Source of the DNA: Solirubrobacteraceae bacterium
Lineage (GTDB): Bacteria; Actinomycetota; Thermoleophilia; Solirubrobacterales; Solirubrobacteraceae
Length of the DNA: 64,000 nt
Assembly: GCA_023230855.1 (NCBI GenBank)
Contig: JALNWQ010000013.1
Coordinates: 1 to 64,000 of the forward strand
Reading direction: 5' to 3'
The notes below the pieces were generated by a model. It searched no databases. It was not told the DNA's origin and saw only the letters and a program-made list of their open reading frames with translations. The position numbers were made by a program, and so were the translations under genes. Shown here piece after piece: positions 9,607 to 17,693 of this stretch (positions are counted from its first letter, which is position 1; each line of letters starts with the position of its first letter).

Positions 9607-11166
9607 TCACCCGCCGATCCCGTGCTCCCCGACCCCCGTCACGTCCAACCGCCGCGGGGTGATCCTCCACACCACCGCGGCGGCGGCGAGCATCACGATC
9701 GCGCCCGCCAGGCCGGCGGTCGACAGGGAGTCGGTGAACGCGGCGCGGGCGTCGGCGAGGAACGCGGCGGCGGTGATCGGGTCGAGCAGGCCGGCGACCG
9801 CCTCGGCGCCACCGAGCGACTCGCGGGCGACGGTGGCGGCCTCCTCGGGCAGGCCCGCGGCGGTCAGCTCCGCCGTCGACGGCAACGCGGCGCGGTACAC
9901 CGTGGCGGCCAGGCTGCCGAGCACCGCGACGCCCAGCGCGCTGCCGATCTCGTACGACGACTCCTCGATCGCGGCGGCGCTGCCGGCCTGGTCCGCGGGG
10001 GTGCTCGCCATGATCACCGCCGACCCGAACGCCAACGCCCCCGTGCCGACCCCGACCAGCCCGACCGCCACCGCGAACACCGGGTAGCTCGGCTCGACGA
10101 GGAACAGCAACGCGAACCCGGACGCGCCGCACGCCAGGCCACCGGCGAGCACCGCCCGCGCCCCGATCCGCTCCGCCAGCACCGGCGCCAACGGCGACGC
10201 GACCACCCCGCCGAGGGCGACCGGCAGCAACGCCACCCCGGCCATCAGCGGCGACAGGCCCTCGACCGACTGCAACCACTGCGCGCCGAGCAACAACACC
10301 GCCGCCATCGCGACCATCGTCGACAGCGCGGTGAGCGCCCCCGCGGTGAACGACGGACGCGCGAACAGCCGCAGCTCCAGCACCGGGTCGGGGCGTCCCA
10401 GGCACCGCCTGACGAACCCGCCCAGCCCGACGATCGCGAGGACCGTCGCGACGATCCCGTCGACCTCCGGTCCGTGCCGGGCGACGTCCTTGATCGCGTA
10501 GACGACCGCGACCATCCCGACGATCGACAGGACGACCGCGATGCCGTCCCACGGCGCGGGACGCGACGACCGCGTCTCGGGCAGCAACAGGAGCGCCGCG
10601 ACGATCGCGACGGCCATCACCGGCACGTTGACGAGGAACGCGGCGTGCCAGCCGAACAACTCGACCATGAGCCCGCCGAGGATCGGGCCGAGCGCCGCGC
10701 CGACCGCCGCCATCGCGCCCCACACCCCGAGCGCGAACGCGCGCTCGCGCGGGTCGACGAACAGGTGGCGGATCATCGACAACGTCGACGGCATGATCAT
10801 CGCCCCGCCGACCCCCAGCAGCGCCCGCACCGCGATGACCGCCACCGGTGCGTCGGCGAGCAGCACGAGCGCCGACGCCGACCCGAACACGACGAACCCG
10901 CCCAGCAGGACCCGCCGGTGCCCGTGCCGGTCCCCGATCGCGCTCGCGGCGACGAGCAGCCCGGCCAGGACGATCGCGTACGCGTCGACGATCCACAGCA
11001 GCTCCACGGTGCTCGGCCGCAGGTCCGCCGCGATCTCCGGTAGCGCGACGTTGAGGATCGTCATGTCCATGACGACCACCAACAGGCTGCCCGAAAGGAC
11101 CGCCAGCCCCCACCAACGCCGGCGGCGGGACGGCTCGGGGCCCGTGTGCGTGGAAACCTGCGACAT
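9607..11166 (-). CDS. MFS drug exporter (EmrB/QacA, 14-TM type)
   Basis: 519 aa. Strongly hydrophobic segments cover nearly the whole protein, consistent with 14 membrane spans of the DHA2 family. Signature blocks are MDMTILNVALPEIAADL in TM1, the motif A loop IGDRHGHRR, and the motif C-like WGAMAAVGAALGPILGGLM in TM5. It should export hydrophobic compounds by proton antiport. It is divergent from the ParS/PIN module. The 56-bp intergenic region carries GCTTGC twice, 24 bp apart (11168, 11192), a possible regulator site, but no regulator of its own is adjacent. Confidence 0.85.
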   Translation of the reverse strand: MSQVSTHTGPEPSRRRRWWGLAVLSGSLLVVVMDMTILNVALPEIAADLRPSTVELLWIVDAYAIVLAGLLVAASAIGDRHGHRRVLLGGFVVFGSASALVLLADAPVAVIAVRALLGVGGAMIMPSTLSMIRHLFVDPRERAFALGVWGAMAAVGAALGPILGGLMVELFGWHAAFLVNVPVMAVAIVAALLLLPETRSSRPAPWDGIAVVLSIVGMVAVVYAIKDVARHGPEVDGIVATVLAIVGLGGFVRRCLGRPDPVLELRLFARPSFTAGALTALSTMVAMAAVLLLGAQWLQSVEGLSPLMAGVALLPVALGGVVASPLAPVLAERIGARAVLAGGLACGASGFALLFLVEPSYPVFAVAVGLVGVGTGALAFGSAVIMASTPADQAGSAAAIEESSYEIGSALGVAVLGSLAATVYRAALPSTAELTAAGLPEEAATVARESLGGAEAVAGLLDPITAAAFLADARAAFTDSLSTAGLAGAIVMLAAAAVVWRITPRRLDVTGVGEHGIGG

Positions 11167-11181
11167 CGCTTGCCCTCACCG

Positions 11182-11211
11182 TTGCGTCATGGCTTGCACC
11201 CGAAGTATGCT
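11182..11211 (+). promoter_or_regulatory. Promoter of the ParS/PIN module
   Basis: TTGCGT (11182-11187), an 18-bp spacer and TATGCT (11206-11211) match a housekeeping actinobacterial promoter. The TATGCT box ends 11 nt before the first ATG of an ATG-ATG-ATG triplet. Confidence 0.55.
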
Positions 11212-11222
11212 GGGTCGAGGAG

Positions 11223-11792
11223 ATGATGATGGCGTCCTCGATTCCGGAGCTTCGGCCCTCGTCCTTGGCGCGGGTGCTCGACGAGCTGGGCGGCGTGTTG
11301 TCCAAGACCGAGCTCGCGGTCGTCGCGGGCGTCAGCCCGACCCAGTTGAGCCCGAGCCGCTTCCCGCGTCTCGGACGTGAGCCGATCGCGCGCCTCGACG
11401 ATCTGTGGGCGGCCCTGCGACTGGCCCGGGACCTGCCCGGGGTCGAGGACGTCGCGTTCTTCCTCCGTGCCCGTCAGCCCGATCTCGGGTTCGCCACGCC
11501 GCTCACGACGATCGCGGCGGGAGACGGTCAGCTGGTCATCGACTGGTTGCGGGCATTGGCGTCCGGCCGCGCGGCCGGCGACGCCGACGTCCGGGATCGC
11601 ACGACGGGGCTCCAGCCGCTCGGTCGCGGCCAGCGACCGCCGGTGGCGAGCGGTGCGCTGCGTCCGGCGGGGCGGCGGCCGGGAGTCGGGGGGGCGCGCC
11701 GCGCCGAGCTTCTGCGGCGGGCGGCGCGTCGAGCGTCGACCCAGGACGGCGTCGACCCCGCGGTGCTCGAGGAGACGGCCGAGGACCTCTGA
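11223..11792 (+). CDS. MbcA/ParS/Xre-type antitoxin paired with a PIN toxin
   Basis: 189 aa. Residues ~15-55 form an HTH-like segment (DELGGVLSKTELAVVAGVSP). Residues ~60-110 resemble the MbcA/ParS toxin-binding domain (DUF2384): LDDLWAALRLARDL, then VAFFLRARQPDLGFATPL and LVIDWLRAL. The C-terminal ~75 residues are Arg/Gly/Pro-rich and probably disordered until partner binding. The stop overlaps the PIN gene start in TGATG. DUF2384 antitoxins usually pair with RES-domain toxins, so the PIN partner is unusual. The start is one of three consecutive ATG codons (11223, 11226, 11229). The antitoxin assignment is from pattern and position, not from a database search. Confidence 0.65.
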   Translation: MMMASSIPELRPSSLARVLDELGGVLSKTELAVVAGVSPTQLSPSRFPRLGREPIARLDDLWAALRLARDLPGVEDVAFFLRARQPDLGFATPLTTIAAGDGQLVIDWLRALASGRAAGDADVRDRTTGLQPLGRGQRPPVASGALRPAGRRPGVGGARRAELLRRAARRASTQDGVDPAVLEETAEDL

Positions 11793-12415
11793 TGGAGCGC
11801 CCGTTCGGCGGCAGGAGGACCCTCGTCGACACGTCGGCCTACGCGCGGATCGCCGCGGTCCCGCAGATCCGGCAGACGTGGGAGCGGGGCGTCGCCGAGG
11901 GCTTGGTGTATCTCGCCACGCCCACGTACGTGGAGATCTTGGACTCCGCCCGTAACGGCGACACCTACACCGCCATGGCCGAGGAGCTGGACGCGCTGCC
12001 CGCGGCGCCGGTCGACGAGCAGATCTTCGAGCTGGCGGTCGCCGCGCATGCGCGACTGGCGAGCGTGAGTCCGAGCTTCCATCGCAACTTCTCGATGCCG
12101 GACCTGCTCGTAGCGGCCGCAGCCCACCGGTACGAGATCGGCGTCTGGCACTACGACCGCGACTTCGACCACATTCGGGAGCACACGGCGCTGGAGTACG
12201 ACTCGATCTGGGCGGCGCCGCCGGGATCGATCGGCGCGCCGACCCGTCGCACGCCGCAGCGAGCGGCGCGATCGAGCCTCAGCCGGGCGGTGGCTGCGCT
12301 TCCACCGGGCGAGGTCGTCCCGACCGTCGACGAGCTGCTGGAGATCGTCGAGCGACGGCTACGCGACCACGGTGTCGAACCGCCCGGTCGCGTACCGTCC
12401 GAGCCGATCGCCTGA
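11792..12415 (+). CDS. PIN-domain ribonuclease toxin with C-terminal extension
   Basis: 207 aa. The PIN acidic residues are visible: Asp in TLVDTSAYARI, Glu in TYVEILDSAR, Asp in FSMPDLLVAAAAHRYE and Asp in WHYDRDFDHI. Such enzymes cleave RNA, often tRNA. The canonical domain ends near residue 140. The extra ~65 residues (APPGSIGAPTRRTPQRAARS, then TVDELLEIVERRLRDHG) are not part of a normal VapC and end in an amphipathic helix that may contact the antitoxin. The 1-nt TGATG overlap with the antitoxin gene indicates translational coupling. All catalytic positions appear intact. Confidence 0.75.
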   Translation: MERPFGGRRTLVDTSAYARIAAVPQIRQTWERGVAEGLVYLATPTYVEILDSARNGDTYTAMAEELDALPAAPVDEQIFELAVAAHARLASVSPSFHRNFSMPDLLVAAAAHRYEIGVWHYDRDFDHIREHTALEYDSIWAAPPGSIGAPTRRTPQRAARSSLSRAVAALPPGEVVPTVDELLEIVERRLRDHGVEPPGRVPSEPIA

Positions 12416-12485
12416 CGGACTCGCCCGTCGACGCCGGCGGCGGGGCGGCTCGGGGCCGTGCGCCGCGGACGTCATGGGCGGGATC

Positions 12486-13307
12486 CTACGGTCGGGCGGC
12501 GGTGAGCAGCCGGTCGGCCTCGGATCCGTCGGCGGTCGCGATCGTCTCGCGCACGAGTCGGACGATCGCGTCCGGCGCATCGACCATCGGGACGTGACCG
12601 CAACGCTCGAGGATCTCGACCCGGGCGCCGGGCACCCGCTCGCGGACGCGGCGCACGGTCGACACCGGCAGGATCCGGTCGCGGTCCGCCCAGGCGATCG
12701 TCGTCGGCACCGGCGGCGCTCCACGGAACCCGTAGGTCGTGTTCGCGATGAGCGTCCGCTCGAACGCCGGGGCGTACTTGATCGCCACCGCGTCGGCGAG
12801 CGCCGCCTCCGGGGTCAACCGGCGATGGTCGGCGTAGAGGCCGGCGGCATAGACCCGCGAACCGGCCCGCGAGCGGATGATCGCGTGCTGCAGCCCGAGC
12901 GGCAGCAGGCTGCGCAACCGCAGCGCCGTCAGCGCCCCGATCGTCTGGAGCCGGTCGGGGGAGCCGATGAACCCGCCGGGACTCAACGCGGTCACCGACC
13001 GGGCGCGGCCGCGCGCGGCGAGCTCGAGCGCGATCGCGCCGCCGAGCGAGTTGCCGACGACGTGCGGCCGGTCGATCCCCCACCGTTCGAGCTCCCGCGC
13101 GATCCGGTCGGCGAGCGCCGGCACGGTCGGCCACCGCAGGCGCACGTCGCGGGACTCCCCGAACCCCGGCAGGTCGATCGCGAGCACCTCGTGCCCGTCC
13201 GTCAGCCGGCGGGCGACCGGGGCCCACGTGTGCCGGTGGTGTCCCAGGCCGTGGACGAGCAGGACCGGGACGCCGCTCCCGGTGCGGGTGACCGCCAGGG
13301 CGCTCAC
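12486..13307 (-). CDS. Alpha/beta hydrolase
   Basis: 273 aa. Oxyanion-hole motif VHGLGHHRHTW, nucleophile elbow GNSLGGA (Ser near residue 86), acid in WADRDRILP and catalytic His in ERCGHVPMVD give a complete triad. It is an esterase or C-C hydrolase of the soluble type, with no signal peptide. The GTG start overlaps the stop of the upstream monooxygenase in GTGA, so the pair is translationally coupled. Baeyer-Villiger enzymes make esters or lactones, so this hydrolase probably opens that product; this is a pathway inference. Confidence 0.82.
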   Translation of the reverse strand: MSALAVTRTGSGVPVLLVHGLGHHRHTWAPVARRLTDGHEVLAIDLPGFGESRDVRLRWPTVPALADRIARELERWGIDRPHVVGNSLGGAIALELAARGRARSVTALSPGGFIGSPDRLQTIGALTALRLRSLLPLGLQHAIIRSRAGSRVYAAGLYADHRRLTPEAALADAVAIKYAPAFERTLIANTTYGFRGAPPVPTTIAWADRDRILPVSTVRRVRERVPGARVEILERCGHVPMVDAPDAIVRLVRETIATADGSEADRLLTAARP

Positions 13308-14839
13308 CGCACGGCCCCCGTCGCCCGGTCTGCGCCCGGCACGGTCGCGGGCGGACGGGCGGCGATGAGCTCCAGGTCGCGCGACCCGACCGGCATGCGT
13401 CGCAACAGCCTCACGTCGTCGCCGTAGATGAGGTGCGCGATCCACGGGTCGCGGTCGCCCTGCTTCGGGAACCGGTGCAGCGACCGCTGGATGTAGCCTG
13501 GCATGAACTCCTCGACGGTGTCCCTGATCGCCATGCCCTCGGGGACGCGCGGCACGCACGCGTCGACGCCCTGCTCGTCGAGGTAGGTGAGCATCCGGCT
13601 GACGTGCTCGGCGACGAGGTCGGACTTCAGCGTCCACGAGTTCGTGACGTACCCCAGGACGTACGACAGGTTCGGCACGTCGCTGAGCATCATGCCCCGG
13701 AACGACACCCGCTCCGGGACCGGCCGCTCCTCGCCGTCGACCGTCAACGGGAAGCTGCAGATCGGCTGCATGTCGAACCCGGTCGCCGACACGACGACGT
13801 CGGCCTCCAGGTGCTCCCCGGATGCCGTGGTGACGCCGGTCGCGGTGAACCGCTCGATCCGGTCGGTGACGATCGACATCCGACCCTCCCGGAGCTCGCG
13901 GAACAGGTCTCCGTCCGGCACGACGCACAACCGCTGATCCCACGGGTCGTACCGCGGGGTCAGGTGCCGGAAGTCGAAGTCCTCCGGCAGCTGCCGGCGC
14001 TGCGACCAGCGGATCACCCGCTTGACGACCCCCGGAAACCGCTGACTCACCCGGTACAGCCCCGAGTAGATCTTCGCGTTGCGCCAACGGATCACCGCGT
14101 GCCCGATCCGGTCGCCGAGCACCCGGCGCGCGAGGATCGCGGTCTTGTCGACCGCGGGCAGCGAGAAGACGTACCCGGGGGAGCGCTGGAGCATCGTCAC
14201 CCGGGCGCCGCGGGCCGCCAGGGCGGGGACGAGGGTCATCGCGGTCGCGCCGCTGCCGATGACGACGACCCGCCGGCCGTCGACGTCGAGGTCCTCCGGC
14301 CAGAACTGCGGGTGGACGAACGTGCCACGGTACGCGTCGAGGTCCGGGTACTCCGGGACGTAGGCGGCCTCCTGCCGGAAGAACCCGGTGGCGACCGACA
14401 GCCACCGACAGGTGACGGTCTGCCGCGTCCCGCCCTCCGCGTCCTCCAGGTCGACGTGCCAACGGGCGTCGTCCGAGCTCCACGCCGCGCCGACGACCCG
14501 CGTCGACAGGTGGATCCGGCGGTCGATGCCGTGCTCCCGTGCCGCCTCGCGCAGGTACGCGAGGATCGACGGGCCGTCGGCCAGGATCTTGCGGCCGGTC
14601 CACGGCTTGAACCGGTAGCCGAACGTCTGCAGGTCGGAGTCGGAGCGGATTCCCGGGTAGCGGAACTGGTCCCAGGTGCCCCCGCTCGCCGCGCGCGCGT
14701 CGACGACGGCGTACGTCTTGTCCGGGTGGTCGCGCTGCAGGTGGTACGCGGCCGAGATCCCCGAGATCCCGGCGCCGACGATGAGCACGTCCAGCGCGTC
14801 GGGGACGGGAGCGGCGGTGGCGGTGGGGTCGGTCGGCAT
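13304..14839 (-). CDS. Baeyer-Villiger-type flavin monooxygenase (EthA/MymA-like)
   Basis: 511 aa. FAD motif VLIVGAGISGISAAYHLQ at about residue 18, then a BVMO-type fingerprint YRGTFVHPQFWP (pattern F/Y-x-G-x3-H-x3-W-P), then the NADPH motif VVVIGSGATAM. This order is that of class B monooxygenases such as mycobacterial EthA and MymA, which oxidise ketones, sulfides or long-chain carbonyls. It is coupled to a hydrolase downstream. A PucR-type regulator, a secreted lipase and an acyl-CoA ligase lie just upstream in the window's order, a set partly recalling the mycobacterial mymA locus. The ATG is taken because the Rossmann strand follows closely. Confidence 0.85.
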   Translation of the reverse strand: MPTDPTATAAPVPDALDVLIVGAGISGISAAYHLQRDHPDKTYAVVDARAASGGTWDQFRYPGIRSDSDLQTFGYRFKPWTGRKILADGPSILAYLREAAREHGIDRRIHLSTRVVGAAWSSDDARWHVDLEDAEGGTRQTVTCRWLSVATGFFRQEAAYVPEYPDLDAYRGTFVHPQFWPEDLDVDGRRVVVIGSGATAMTLVPALAARGARVTMLQRSPGYVFSLPAVDKTAILARRVLGDRIGHAVIRWRNAKIYSGLYRVSQRFPGVVKRVIRWSQRRQLPEDFDFRHLTPRYDPWDQRLCVVPDGDLFRELREGRMSIVTDRIERFTATGVTTASGEHLEADVVVSATGFDMQPICSFPLTVDGEERPVPERVSFRGMMLSDVPNLSYVLGYVTNSWTLKSDLVAEHVSRMLTYLDEQGVDACVPRVPEGMAIRDTVEEFMPGYIQRSLHRFPKQGDRDPWIAHLIYGDDVRLLRRMPVGSRDLELIAARPPATVPGADRATGAVR

Positions 14840-14956
14840 GCGGTCTCTCCAGGCGTCGTGGGCGTTCTGAGAGCCTCGCGCGTCGACGTCGCACGACGCC
14901 AGGACGAAGCGCCCCGTGCCCCGCCGCTTCTCAGGGCGAACCGCCCTGGCCGCGCG

Positions 14957-16165
14957 TCAGTTCGATGGCAGCCAGCGGGCGACCTCGAGCGCGAGCTCCT
15001 GGTGCAGGTGGTGGTCGCGGGCGGTGGCCGGCAGGGCGGAGCGGGCACGCTCGACCCGCGCGAGGACGGTGTTGCGGTGGGCGTGGACGACGCGGGCGGT
15101 GGCGGTGGCCGACGACTGATGCCGGAGGAAGAGCCGCAACGTCTCGCGCACGTCGTCGGGCTCGTCGAGCAGGGGGCCGAGCGTCCGCTCGACGAACGCC
15201 CGGGCGGCGTCACGGTCCCGTGTCGCGAGCGCGACCCCCTCGACCTCGCCGAACGTCACGACGGCCGGGGCGTGCGGCGCGTCCTCCATGAGCCGTTGCG
15301 TCGCGAGCGCCTGACGGTGCGCGTCGACGAACCCCTCCCGGCCGCGGCCGGCGGCACCGATCGCGATCCGCACGCGCGGGTCGCGGCCCAGGACGTCCGC
15401 GACCCGGGCGGGGGTCGCGTCCGCGGCGTCGGTCCACCACGCCCACGCGGTCGACCGGGTCGCGGGGAGCACGAGCCACCGGCGCGCGCCGGCCCGCTGC
15501 AGCGCGTCCTCGGTCCACCGCTGCATCCGGTCGGGGAGGCCGGACCACACGACCGCTGCGCCGTGCGTGCCGTCCAGGCGGTAGCGCAGCACCCGGGCGA
15601 CGCGATCGTCGGCGATCGGTGCGCCGTCCAGCACCAGGCCGACGGTCCGCAGCCGCTGGGCGGTCTGGCCGTGGTGGAGCTCGTCGCGGTGCTCGTCGAG
15701 CGCGGTGACGAGGGTCGCGACCGTGGCGCGTACGAACGCGTCGAGCGACCGCGAGCCGTGCTCGACGATCGCCTGCACGCGCTCCGGGGTCGCCGCGGTG
15801 GCGAACGCCGCGGCGATCCAGGCGTCGAGGAGCACCCGTTGCCCGGTCCGGTAGGCGTCGAGGGCCTCGTGCTCCAGCCCGCGCCGGGCGACGTCGACGA
15901 CCGGGTCGACGACGTCGGACGACCGGTTCGGCGGGACCGGCACCGCGGGGTCGCGCGCGAGCGACCGCAGCCAGTGCCGCACGTTGGAGCCGTTCGACAA
16001 CCGGATCGCGTGCGCGAGCGTCGCGTCGTCGTCGGCGAGCTCGGGGAGCTCCCGGACCGCAGCGTCGTCGATCGACCGGAGCGCGGCATCGTCGGCGAGC
16101 ATCGCCGCGGCGCACGCGGACACGAGCCGCAGGTCCTCCGCGGTGATCCGGCGCGGCTCGCGCAC
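14957..16165 (-). CDS. PucR-family transcriptional regulator
   Basis: About 402 aa. The C-terminus has the PucR-type HTH (DVRETLRLFLRHQSSATATARVVHAHRNTVLARVERAR), where the xxHRNTVxxRxxR signature is distinctive. A degenerate GGDEF-like (CdaR) region precedes it (RVRIAIGAAGRGREGFVDAH). The N-terminal ~200 residues are helical and unassigned. The GTG at 16165, 5 nt after the lipase stop, gives the longest coupled product; an ATG at 16104 is the alternative. It is co-oriented with the lipase upstream and the monooxygenase downstream, so it may regulate both. The effector is unknown. Confidence 0.78.
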   Translation of the reverse strand: MREPRRITAEDLRLVSACAAAMLADDAALRSIDDAAVRELPELADDDATLAHAIRLSNGSNVRHWLRSLARDPAVPVPPNRSSDVVDPVVDVARRGLEHEALDAYRTGQRVLLDAWIAAAFATAATPERVQAIVEHGSRSLDAFVRATVATLVTALDEHRDELHHGQTAQRLRTVGLVLDGAPIADDRVARVLRYRLDGTHGAAVVWSGLPDRMQRWTEDALQRAGARRWLVLPATRSTAWAWWTDAADATPARVADVLGRDPRVRIAIGAAGRGREGFVDAHRQALATQRLMEDAPHAPAVVTFGEVEGVALATRDRDAARAFVERTLGPLLDEPDDVRETLRLFLRHQSSATATARVVHAHRNTVLARVERARSALPATARDHHLHQELALEVARWLPSN

Positions 16166-16170
16166 GCCGC

Positions 16171-17511
16171 TCAGCAGCGCACCGTGCGCCGCACCACGTA
16201 GTTGCGGCGCACCGTGCGGCCGTCGCGACGCTTGCCGACGGTCCTCACGCGCAGCGACCGGCGGCCCGGGGCCAGGCGGCGGACGACGACGGAGCGCAGG
16301 GCCTTGCCGCGCCGAACGGCCAGGCGCTTCTTGCCGCGGGTGACGGTGATCCGGCGGATCCGCTCGCCCTTGCCGCGGCGCACCCGCACCCGGATCGCCT
16401 TGCCGGCGCTGCACCGCGACGCAGCCGATCCCGCCGTCGTCCCGGACGCACCGTCGCGACCGGACGTGCCGCCCCTGCCCGTCGACTTCGCCGGCGCCAG
16501 GCCGATCGGGGGCACGTCGCCCAGCGGGCCGGCCGGGGTCATCGGCACGCACGGCACCGGGCGGGCACGGTCGGGCGACAGGGCGTTGAGCACCATCTGG
16601 GCGACGTTCGGGTCGTACGCCACCGCCATGTGCTCGCTGAAGTCGTTGGGGCACACGTCCTGCAGCACGTGGTTCGTCACCTGCGGGTGCTCGAGGATGC
16701 CGCTGGTGTACGGGGAGACGAGCTCGTCGTACTTCGTGACGATCGACGTGTAGGTGATGCCGGGCACCGGCCGGCCCGCGTCGTTCACCGCCCGCATGTA
16801 CGACGAGCTGGGCATGAACTGGGCGCACGACCCGCACGCCACGCCGACGAGGCCACCGATGACGTCCTCCATCGCCGGGTCGATCGACTGGGCCAGCGCG
16901 AGCAGGTCGCCCAGGCCGACGAGGTTCGTGCCGTCCCACAGCGGGGTGATCTGCACGTACTTGTCGACCTTGGCCGCGCCGTCGAGGAACGACAGGTACC
17001 AGCGCGGCATCACGGTGCCCTCGGAGTGCCCGACCAGGTCGACCTTGTCCGCACCCGTCTCGCGCAGCACCCGGTCGATGAACGCGCGCAGCTCCTCGGC
17101 GCTCCGCTCCATCGGCCCGAGGCCCCCGACCATCGGCAGGCCCGGGATCCGCCCGTAGCTCAGGCCGAACACGCAGAACCCGTTGTTCGCCAGCAGCGGC
17201 GACATCGTCGGCCAGTTCGTGCCGAGCGTGCCGATGAGCCCGTGGACGAGGACGACCGGGTTGGGATGCTCCTCGCTCGGCCGACAACCGAAGTCGTTCG
17301 CGCCCGCCGCGGAGTCCGGGTCGACCCCGCCGGCGACCATGCCGACCGGGGACCACGGCACCGGCAGGTCCTTCGCGGCGGCGGTGGCGGGGACGGCGGC
17401 GCCGGCGGCGATCGCGACCGACGCGGCGACCCCGGCGACGACGGTGCGGAGGGACGCGAGGGGCGCGGCGGGCACCCGGGATCGTGGTCGACGACGCGGG
17501 CGCGGGATCAT
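16171..17511 (-). CDS. Secreted class 2-type lipase with arginine-rich C-terminal domain
   Basis: 446 aa. A basic N-terminus and hydrophobic run lead to a probable signal-peptidase site after ATAAA (residue ~46). The oxyanion motif is VLVHGLIGT and the nucleophile Ser163 lies in GHSEG. The CGSC and VCPND cysteines would be oxidised outside the cell. After a Ser/Gly linker (~350-375), the last ~70 residues are a basic beta-rich domain (VRVRRGKGERIRRITVTRG ...) like the C-termini of other secreted proteins here. It probably hydrolyses extracellular lipids and so supplies the adjacent acyl-CoA ligase. TACCGT lies 6 nt upstream of the ATG, a leaderless start. Confidence 0.85.
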   Translation of the reverse strand: MIPRPRRRPRSRVPAAPLASLRTVVAGVAASVAIAAGAAVPATAAAKDLPVPWSPVGMVAGGVDPDSAAGANDFGCRPSEEHPNPVVLVHGLIGTLGTNWPTMSPLLANNGFCVFGLSYGRIPGLPMVGGLGPMERSAEELRAFIDRVLRETGADKVDLVGHSEGTVMPRWYLSFLDGAAKVDKYVQITPLWDGTNLVGLGDLLALAQSIDPAMEDVIGGLVGVACGSCAQFMPSSSYMRAVNDAGRPVPGITYTSIVTKYDELVSPYTSGILEHPQVTNHVLQDVCPNDFSEHMAVAYDPNVAQMVLNALSPDRARPVPCVPMTPAGPLGDVPPIGLAPAKSTGRGGTSGRDGASGTTAGSAASRCSAGKAIRVRVRRGKGERIRRITVTRGKKRLAVRRGKALRSVVVRRLAPGRRSLRVRTVGKRRDGRTVRRNYVVRRTVRC

Positions 17512-17693
17512 GGAGGGACGGTACACCGCGCCCCGCGACGTGGTGGCATCCCGGACCCCGATCGACCGCGAAACACGCGAACCTGGCGCGTCACCACCCG
17601 CTGATCGGTGGGTCTTCGGGCGTCTGGGCTTGCGTCGCAACGCGGCACGCGGTAGGTGCGGGCCCGCGTCGCAATGTCGTAGGTTGGCCGCCT

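Noticed and set aside
12416..12485. Terminator or extra small gene between the PIN toxin and the hydrolase
   Set aside because: Neither a stable hairpin nor a start with a box or Shine-Dalgarno was evident.
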